64,000 bases of DNA, from contig MU616591.1 of NCBI GenBank assembly GCA_025201705.1, forward strand, positions 1-64,000, in the 5' to 3' direction. The translations under genes were made by a program, and so were the position numbers. This DNA is from Dissophora ornata. Taxonomy: Eukaryota; Mortierellomycota; Mortierellomycetes; Mortierellales; Mortierellaceae. The notes beneath the pieces are model-generated. The model made no database searches and was not told the DNA's origin. It saw only the letters and a program-made list of their open reading frames with translations. Each line of letters opens with the position of its first letter. Position 1 is the first letter of the stretch. Shown here one piece after another: positions 56,666-64,000 of this stretch.

Positions 56666-56972
56666 GTTAACCCTTTTCTATGTCGTTGAGGGAGAGTCAA
56701 CTACTTCCCCCTCCCCGAGATTAAAGAAGGCCTTCAAAACTGAGTAGGCATCCGAGTGAGATGACATGGCGCCAGACAGTCTCAAATTCTGGAGTGTCTC
56801 CTCCCCAGATCTTGAGCTCCTTTGCATCACCGCCCTTGAACGCGACAGTCTTGATCAGCTTCTCGAGACTCGCGAAACAAAGTCTAGCTAATGGGTTCGG
56901 ATAGACTTGCTTCAACATGGAAAAGAAAGAAAAGTGGTATGCGCCAGCCAAAACTTAAATATGTATTTATTT

Positions 56973-58736
56973 TTACTCGGAAATTGCCACAGTTTCTCCC
57001 ACACGCTTCACTACCAAATTCATTCCTGGGACGGGTCTCCAAGTGATGCGAGCTGCCTTCTTGAACTTGAAGCCTGGCGCCGGATGGTACTCCAAGTTGA
57101 TTAGCAGATAGTAGATCAGGACCTTTGTCTCGATCAGAGCGAACTTGGAGCCAATGCAATTGCGGGGGCCTATGAGGAACGGTATATAGGCCCATTGCAT
57201 CTCTGGGGTTACAAATTTAGTCTTTGTCTGATTGTCCTGCAACGTTGATGGATCCATCCAACGCTCTGGAACAAAGTCCTCGACATCTTCGCCATACACA
57301 GACTTGAGCTTGTGCAATGCAGCGGGCGACAAGAAGATCCGTGTGCCCTTTGGAATCTCGTATCCCAGAATATTATCATCCTCTTTTGCGACACGGGAAG
57401 TTGTTGGAACTGGAGGGATGAAGCGTAGCAATTCCTTGACGCAGGCATTCAAGTAAGGCAGAGCATTCAGGGTGTCGTATGACGGCGCCTTGTTCTCAGA
57501 GGGATAACCGATTTCGGTCAGAAGCTCATCTCGAACCCGCTTTTGAACGTCGGGATAGATGGAAAAGACATGGAGCATCCATGTCACCGTGACCGAAGTT
57601 GTCTCGTGGCCTGCGGCCAAGAATGTCAAGATCTGGTCCTTGAGCTCCGTATCTGTCAACTTGCCGTCTTCAAGAGACCCAACTTGTTCATTGCCACGGA
57701 TCAAAATACTCATCAGATCTTTGCCTTCCTCCTCGTCAGGGCCGAGAGGGGCTTTGGCGTTGGCCTGAGCGCGCTTCTCAGCGATGAGGCGAGTAGATAC
57801 GCTGTCAATAACTCCGATGGAATGCCAGCGGTCGCGATTGTGCTTAAAAGGGACATAGACATAGTAAGGAACAAAGGCACGGAGGAGTTGGATGATAGTG
57901 GAGGATGAGTAAAATATATCGCGGTAGGCCAAGCTCAGCTCGTTATCAGGTTCAGTCAGTGCCTTGAAATCATAACCGAAACCTGTCGCAGGGATGGAAG
58001 GCACGAAAGGAATAGAAAAGAAAGGAGGCGTCAGTGGGGGAGTTATAGTGCGAGGTTAGATCCTTTGAGATAGATGTGTTTGGGAGAGTGCAGTAGCTTT
58101 ACCTGCCAAACCAATGATATCAAGGGTAGCACTCCCAAGGTCGACCATGACATCAAATTCAACGGCTTTTTTCTCTGATTGATCTACACGTCCCTCCCAT
58201 ATTTTGGCTAGTCTCGCTGCAGGATTTGCCATGATGGGCAGCATCTCCTTGATGTGCCCGAGGCTGAACGCCGGGTTTAGCATCTTGCGCTGCTTCCGGT
58301 GCGCGTCTCCCTCGGCCAACAAGACGCCATTGCCAAGGATCTGGGACAGTATTCGGACCGTTCGACTGGACTTGGGGTAGTTGTATGAATGTGTGCCGAA
58401 GACATGTTGAATAGCCTTGGGATCCGCAAGAAGCAGGCGCTCGCTATTGAACAAGCCAAGGTAGCGCACTAGACCACCGTACTCTTCAATCCATACGCGA
58501 TGAGGGACACCCGCTTCTTCTTGAAGGATGTCAAGGAAGTTGCCGATGAAGGGGAGGCGATACTTGTTGTACTTGGACTTGTTAGGTGGGCCGGGGATGT
58601 GGCGAAGGGGCGAGAGGAAATTGGGAAGAAGGTATGTTTGGTAGAAAATGTACGAGGAGAATAGAGCGATGAACGTTCCAAGGGCTGTGAGAGGATCTAC
58701 ACGGACCAAGCTGATTAAGGTGGAGGCTACAGCCAT
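56973..58736 (-). CDS. Cytochrome P450 monooxygenase
   Basis: Two exons, 58103-58736 and 56973-57982, encode 547 residues. An N-terminal membrane anchor (about 17-40, LGTFIALFSSYIFYQTYLL) is followed by the proline hinge LRHIPGPPNKS. The I-helix motif AAGHETTS lies near 335, the K-helix ExxR (ELLR) at about 395-398 and PERW near 450. The haem loop FLIGPRNCIG has the iron-ligand Cys near 487. All elements of a working microsomal P450 are present, using electrons from a P450 reductase. The substrate cannot be read; fungal relatives hydroxylate fatty acids, sterols or xenobiotics. The single intron lies in the F-G region. Decayed copies of the same family lie at 5.3-5.8 kb of this window. Confidence 0.95.
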
Positions 58737-59736
58737 GGCACGTTGGGATGAGAGGGACGAATATGACGAGAGGGGCGAATGTGGGTGAACCTTAGAGATG
58801 AATTGTGTTCAGTGTTCGGCTGGGGTGTTTGAGTTGTTGGCAGTAAAGTGTCTGATCGGCGAAGGAAAGAAGGCCCTTTTTATAGTTTTTTTTTTTTTTT
58901 TTTTCGCGACGCACCATGCCTTGCTTTTTGTTCCGTGCTCGGTCAGCAGAATTGCTGCCAAAGTTCCTCTTTTGGGAAATGAAGTCCTTTCCTCCCGGAA
59001 GAAATGCCCGTGGTCTCTTGATTATCTTTTTTCCTGCTGCGCGTCCGTGTGGACAATGTGCCACATCCGGTCTGTTCTGGTGGTCTCACTGGCTCAATTG
59101 ATCCACGAGTGCCAAGAGACGCTCCTCCTTTCCTCTGGTGGCAACAGCCTGAGTCTTGAGCTATTGGCGATGGAAGCTCCACGATCGCCCCCCTTCCCTG
59201 ACGCGTACCGATCGTCCTTTCCGAGACACGTAACGATCGTGAGCAAGAAAGAAATGCTACACGCAATGCAGTCGCACGTTGTGACAGTTTCTCTTTCGTC
59301 GCTCGATTGCAGCTTATCCCCTACATGGTTGAATCGTTTGTCAGCCACAATGTGGCCAGTGCACGCGTCACAGTTGAAGGTTGATGTATCCCGCCTACTT
59401 GGATGTGCTGCGTTTCTTGCTCACTTCTTCACAATGTAGCAGGCTCCGAGTCCCACCAAGCGATGAGCCGGAAAAAAAGTACCCCACCTGGGTCCTCGTT
59501 GCTCTCATCTGATTTATTTAGTGTTGCACAGGGATAATGCAATTGTCCGCAACTTTGTTACGATCATACTTTGAGAGAACAACCGACTGTTGCCTTTCTT
59601 ATTCTGTTAGCCAGGGCATCCATCTCCTTCACCTCCACCAGACTCTTGCTCACCCTCATTCTCTCACTTTGCTCGTTTATGCCCACAACGGACACGGAAA
59701 AAGCCGATATCAAGGACCAGGAACAAGGAGTAAGGA
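58737..59736. other. Divergent intergenic region
   Basis: It lies between the start codons of the P450 and RCE1 genes. A T(18) run lies near 58890. Open frames of up to 213 codons on the plus strand have no motifs and cross promoter-like DNA, so I treat them as chance. Confidence 0.55.
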
Positions 59737-61560
59737 ATGTCGACATTCGACCCTGTCCTCTCGCCATGGCTCGCCATTAGCTCATGCATCGGCTTCACAT
59801 TCATGTTTGTTGGGTCCCTATACGTTTTCCCCGTCAAGACCAAACAGCCTCGAGAACACGCTCGGTACAGCCTCATACCACCCCTCCCTTCGCGCTCTGC
59901 TTCAGTTGCAACAGTGGGACCCGGCGCCGACACACCGCCCTCTTCCCCCCGACCGTCTTCTTCGTCCTCAGTCTCCACATCAACCGCCAACAACCCAAAC
60001 ACCGCGGCCACTTCTAGTACAGGTGCGACGACTACTACTAGCATCATCGCCACAAAGTCTCCAGCGAGTGCAGACAATAGAGCACATCGTAGTAGCACAC
60101 ATTTGCATTTCATCGAGCATACCGCCAACACCATCAGCAATGCAACCACGGCGACGAACACCCCGTCTTTAACTTCCTCACCAGCTATATTAGCATCAGC
60201 CAACTTTAATTCTCCAGCCTCATCATCCACAGCACTCTCGGCATCTGCAGCATCTGCGTTGTTAGCATCTGTACCTTCGGTTAGCGCACGACCGGAGGTT
60301 GCCATTCATCACCATGGCTCGTCCTCGCCATATGATCATTCGCCCTTGAGGTGGCAGAATCAGCAACAGGAACACTGGGAGCAACAGCCAATAACCCCAG
60401 TAGAGTTTCAAAAGTTGGATCGAGATCACCCATTGGTGATCATGCAGCGGTTCAAAGGGATCTTGTTGACATCATTCCTAGTACCATTGTATCTTTGGTG
60501 GCTGTTCAAATTCTCCGGCGCTATTCCAAATGATCAGGTAAAAAAAAAAACCCCCCCCGTGGGAGACCAAGCTTTTCATTTTCTTTGCACGCGCTGAGTC
60601 GGGACTCATAATTTTCTCTCGTCTCAGTCATTCTGGACAAGGCTGGGCCAGTTCTTAGGATTGCTGGGGATCGCATTCCCTGGTAGTGTTCTCGAATTGG
60701 CAAACCATATTGTGATCCCGTTGGTGTTGGTCGGTATATTGTTCATGGGTCCTGTGCTGATGATGTTTTTGAGCAACGAGCTGCCCTTCCAACAGGCGTT
60801 TGATTGGGCTAGTCAACAGCAGCATTTGAGAGGCCCGATTGGGATTAGGAACTTTATTGTGGTAAGGGACCATGTCGCAGATACAAAGTAGTAACTCTTG
60901 AATGGAGAAATTTTGAATTACTGCTGGTTTTTCTAAACGCGACTTTCATTATGGCTTACAAGGGCCCAATCTCGGAAGAGTTCATCTTTCGGGCGTGTAT
61001 GGTCGCGACTGTATCGCACTCTGGCTCGACTTCCTATGCGATGGTCTTCGGCTTGCCCTTAGTATTTGGCATTGGTAAACGACCTTTTTTTTTTTAAATC
61101 ATCCCAAGACGCAAGCTCAGACAAGATTACATTCGCACACTTCTAACAACATCTTTTTATTTTCTAAACGGTGAATGCAGCCCATATCCACCACGGATAC
61201 GAATCTTATGCTAAGAAGGGCCGCACCCGTCGCGCGTTTTTCAATGCAGCACTCACGGCCTGTTTCCAATTCCTTTACACAACACTTTTCGGATGGTTCG
61301 CCACATTTCTTTTCCTGAGAACTTCCAACTTGATCGGTCCCTGCCTGTGCCACTCGTTCTGCAACATGATGGGCTTCCCAGACGTGACCAACATTCAGTA
61401 CTTTGGTCGGTGGAAATATTGGCTCTACCTCGCGTTTGCGATTGGAATGATTCTCTTTGGTGTACTCTTAAGACCGCTGACCAACCCAGAGCTATATGGC
61501 GACGAAACAAGTTTAGCGTACTGGAAGATTACCATGGGACCTACAACGCTAACAACATAG
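59737..61560 (+). CDS. RCE1: CAAX prenyl protease 2 (Rce1)
   Basis: Four exons, 59737-60537, 60628-60861, 60963-61074 and 61181-61560, give 508 residues. Membrane segments are spread through the protein. Catalytic motifs of the ABI/CPBP family are complete: EEFIFR (Glu350, Glu351, Arg355), FGIAHIHHG (His384 region) and HSFCN (His440, Asn444). Rce1 cuts the last three residues from farnesylated or geranylgeranylated CAAX proteins (Ras, Rho, a-factor-like pheromones) in the ER membrane, after prenylation. Oddly, a Ser/Thr/Ala-rich insertion of about 200 residues sits between the first membrane helix and the rest, making the protein much longer than the roughly 300 residues usual for yeast and animal Rce1. 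The first intron has adjacent A and C runs (60540-60560). Confidence 0.95.
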
Positions 61561-61773
61561 ACATCACAATAGCAATACATAGATAATACATGAGTCTTTT
61601 GATCGCACCTTCGAGCCTGCTAGACCTGCTACTGTAGATCGACATTTGTAGGACTGTAATATATTTTAAAGGCTACAAAAGTATTAAAAATGCAACTGAC
61701 TGGAATGCTGGTGATTATGATAATGGCGATGATGATATGCTAATATATGTCTATGCTGTGATGTGCCTCTACT

Positions 61774-63703
61774 TTAAACATCAGTTGTCTTGCCGTCTTC
61801 CGCCTTTGAAATACCCTCGCTTCCCGCCGTCGTTAGATTTTCACGTTCATGCATCACCTGCTCCTGTGCTCGGGTTCGTCGTTCACGCTTGCCCGACAGG
61901 AACCAGGCAACAATGCCTACTCCCATGGTGGTCGCAGCGACCTTGGTGCCCAGAGGGATCTTTTCCTTGGCCCATTGGTCACCACTAGCCCCACCGGTAC
62001 CGTAAGTCTTCTTACCGCCAGCCGTGCTGTTGTTAATGCTTTGGATTGATGATTGGTCCTGAGATTGGCTGTTCTTGAGCTCCGCATGATGCGCCTCAGC
62101 TGTTTTCCGCGCCTCATCTCGCTGTATCTTGGCCAGACGCTCCTTTTCCTGCTGTTCTCGGAGGCGGGCGTCATTATCGAGTTGTTCCTTCAACCTACTC
62201 TCCTTCTCTTTCTGTTCCTTCAGTTGTATCTCTTTCTCTTGCTGCACCTTGAGCTGACGTTCCTTCTCCTGTTGCTCCTTAAGTTGGCGTTCCTTCTCTT
62301 GTTGCTCCTTCAATTGACGCTCCTTCTCTTGTTGCTCTTTAAGCTGGCGTTCTTTCTTCTGTTGTTCCTTCAATTGACGCTCCTTTTCCTGTTGCTCCTG
62401 AAATTGGCGTTCCTTCTCTTGTTGCTCCTTCAACTGACGCTCTTTCTCTTGTTGCTCCTTNNNNNNNNNNNNNNNNNNNNNNNNNNNNNNNNNNNNNNNN
62501 NNNNNNNNNNNNNNNNNNNNNNNNNNNNNNNNNNNNNNNNNNNNNNNNNNNNNNNNNNNNNNNNNNNNNNNNNNNNNNNNNNNNNNNNNNNNNNNNNNNN
62601 NNNNNNNNNNNNNNNNNNNNNNNNNNNNNNNNNNNNNNNNNNNNNNNNNNNNNNNNNNNNNNNNNNNNNNNNNNNTGACGTTCCTTCTCTTGTTGCTCCT
62701 TCAACCGACGCTCCTTCTCTTGTTGCTCTTTCAATTGACGTTCCTTCTCTTGTTGCTCCTTCAATTGACGCTCCTTCTCCTGTTGCTCTTTAAGCTGGCG
62801 TTCTTTCTTCTGCTGCTCCTTCAATTGACGTTCCTTTTCCTGTTGTTCCTTCAATTGACGTTCCTTCTCCTGTTGCTCCCTAAGTTGGCGTTCTTTCTCT
62901 TGTTGCTCCTTCAACTGACGCTCCTTCTCTCTCTGTTCTTTCATCTGTCTCTCGTGGGCCAGCTTCTCCTTCTCCAAACGCTCCATCTCCTGCTGCTCCA
63001 ACAGTTTACTCTCACGATCCCACTTTGCCTTCGCCAAGAGATCCTTTTCCTCCTGCTCTTGAAGTCGTCGACGAGCTTCACTCTCTTGCTGAACCAGAAT
63101 CCTAGATTCTTTTTCCTGTTGCTCAACCAATCTTTGTTCCTGCTCTTGCAGTTCTCGCAGACGCTGTTCCTTTGCCAGATTGGCTGCGACAACGTCATTT
63201 GATTCAACCTTGGTACCTGCGGCAATACCGTTGATCGAATTGGAAGCTGTTGGCGCTGAAGATGGCAGGTGTTGTTTTAACTGTTGCTGTTGCTTCTGTT
63301 TGTGCAGATGCTTGGACACGCGATGCATGAGTTCCTTTTTGCGGCCGCCAACTTTCAATCCGTTCTCCTTGAGCAGCGTGCGTAAATCTGGGATTGTCAT
63401 AGCTTCCAGTTCTTCAGCTGTATATTTCAGCGTCTGGGCAGGCCTTGCTCTATTCTCACCGGCATTGTTGCTGCTGTTGCTGGAGTGCTCCGATTTTCTT
63501 GGGGTAGAGCAGGAGGTGTATGCACGCAGGGAAGACGATGGTAATGATAAGGTCCCGGATGCACGGAGAGATGACAAGGATGGTGTTCTTCTGATAGGCG
63601 TCCTTGCCAGAGCATATACTGTTCTGTACTGCCGCTTGGTTACGTGCGGGGTGAGCGTGGCCACGGAACGTCCTACGACCAGGCGCGCTTGTTTGAACAA
63701 CAT
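61774..63703 (-). CDS. Mitochondrial SAP-domain protein with long repeat coiled coil
   Basis: A single reading frame from ATG 63703 runs into the gap at 62461-62675 and resumes beyond it to the stop at 61774. The N-terminus (MLFKQARLVVGRSVATLTPH, then RQYRTVYALARTPIRR) is basic, with no acidic residue for over 40 positions, as in mitochondrial presequences. A SAP-like helix-extended-helix motif lies at about 95-135 (LEAMTIPDLRTLLKENGLKV). A very long Gln/Glu/Lys/Arg coiled coil is made of 10-residue units (KERQLKEQQE). Near the C-terminus is a membrane segment (KVAATTMGVGIVAWFLSG). This suggests an inner-membrane protein binding mitochondrial DNA or RNA (inference). I do not know a named homologue. 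The gap is one base off a frame-keeping length, so exact size is unknown. Confidence 0.72.
62200..62940 (-). repeat. 30-base coding tandem repeats (KERQLKEQQE)
   Basis: About eight units are visible on each side of the gap, with units such as TTGACGCTCCTTCTCTTGTT on the plus strand. Unit variants alternate AAG/AAA and CAG/CGG, and a KKERQLKEQQ variant occurs on both sides. This array encodes an uninterrupted helix. Confidence 0.9.
62461..62675. other. Assembly gap (215 N) in the 30-base repeat array
   Basis: The flanking frames are out of register by one base across the 215 N, so the gap length cannot be exact. About seven units are probably missing. Confidence 0.9.
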
Positions 63704-64000
63704 GATTTCTAGATAACTAGATAAATTGGCAAAAGGGGTCAGCTACTCTGTGTATCTTGGGTTCGAAAAGATGAGCAGCGTTTTGTCCTGGCTTACTATT
63801 GTTTTCAGGTGTTAAAGCAGGGTTGCGTAGGCAAAAGGAGAGAAAGGATCGGGAGTGATGGCAACACAAACAAGACACTGATCAGAATGACGAGACATTC
63901 AGCAAACCGATGCTCCCGAAATGCCGTTGTGGAACAACAAACAACGACTGCCCCCCTCCATTTTGGGCGAAATATGCGCTGATTATTTGATTTCGCAGTT
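63704..64000. other. Upstream region of the SAP-domain gene
   Basis: No coding sequence is seen up to the window edge. It should hold the promoter and leader of the minus-strand gene. Confidence 0.5.

Noticed and set aside
58798..59439. 213-codon plus-strand ORF in the P450-RCE1 spacer
   Set aside because: It starts inside the P450 promoter, crosses a T(18) run coding for poly-Phe and shows no motif.
62053..63202. Leu/Phe-rich plus-strand ORFs resembling a multi-pass membrane protein
   Set aside because: They are antisense to the Glu/Gln/Lys coiled-coil codons of the SAP-domain gene (CTT/CTC/CTG triplets) and have no natural domain structure.
1..64000. tRNA or rRNA genes
   Set aside because: I looked for T-arm signatures (GGTTCGAATC type) and found only one similar string, inside the ArfGAP coding region at about 40938, without cloverleaf partners. 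A covariance search would settle it.

Overview
The window reads as nuclear DNA of a filamentous early-diverging fungus, most likely a Mortierella or Linnemannia relative (Mortierellomycota). The sequence shows split protein genes with short GT-AG introns (mostly 60-150 bases), two mitochondria-directed proteins encoded in the nucleus, fungal markers (Kre9/Knh-type wall protein, YPC1-type ceramidase, Heh/Src1), and a NACHT-HEAT protein whose pre-NACHT block and C-terminal tail resemble the family I know from Mortierella genomes. The lineage is inferred from protein flavour; no rRNA or barcode is present. Three runs of N (13975-14829, 28291-28300, 62461-62675) are assembly gaps. Two of them lie inside tandem-repeat coding sequence.

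Layout. 0.4-1.1 kb: part of a HAD-type phosphatase (minus). 1.1-6.0 kb: a long gene-poor stretch holding decayed coding fragments, including cytochrome P450 relics at 5.3-5.8 kb that match the intact P450 at 57-58.7 kb. 6.1-7.6 kb: KIN17 (minus). 7.7-15.9 kb: an accessory block bounded by two direct copies of a repeat of about 150 bases; it holds a decayed ORF and a large NLR-like NACHT-HEAT gene with one in-frame TAG. 15.9-17.7 kb: splicing factor CWC15 and mitochondrial ribosomal protein bL32m, divergent from one promoter region. 18.3-20.3 kb: secreted M14 carboxypeptidase. 21.0-24.0 kb: an unusual minus-strand gene with a cysteine-rich exon (tandemly duplicated), a possible PD-(D/E)XK nuclease-like core and a poly-Glu tail, disrupted by two likely frameshifts. 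26.4-27.5 kb: membrane-anchored double-psi beta-barrel protein. 30.1-32.4 kb: OPT transporter.

32.7-47.5 kb is a dense conserved block: Heh/Src1 inner nuclear membrane protein, a BAR-PH-ArfGAP protein with an extra N-terminal region, an alkaline ceramidase, and the Gcn5 histone acetyltransferase. 49.3-50.4 kb: Kre9/Knh-like GPI protein. 52.1-56.7 kb: small or decayed hypothetical genes. 57.0-58.7 kb: cytochrome P450. 59.7-61.6 kb: RCE1 CAAX protease. 61.8-63.7 kb: mitochondrial SAP-domain coiled-coil protein with 30-base repeats.

There is no operon-like organisation. The conserved genes cover mRNA processing, chromatin, nuclear envelope, membrane traffic, lipid turnover and mitochondria. The most distinctive material is the NACHT-HEAT block (candidate fungal innate-immunity or self/non-self receptor locus) and the cysteine-rich, nuclease-like gene. 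Exon boundaries given here were placed by eye from GT-AG signals and reading-phase consistency; no transcript evidence was available.
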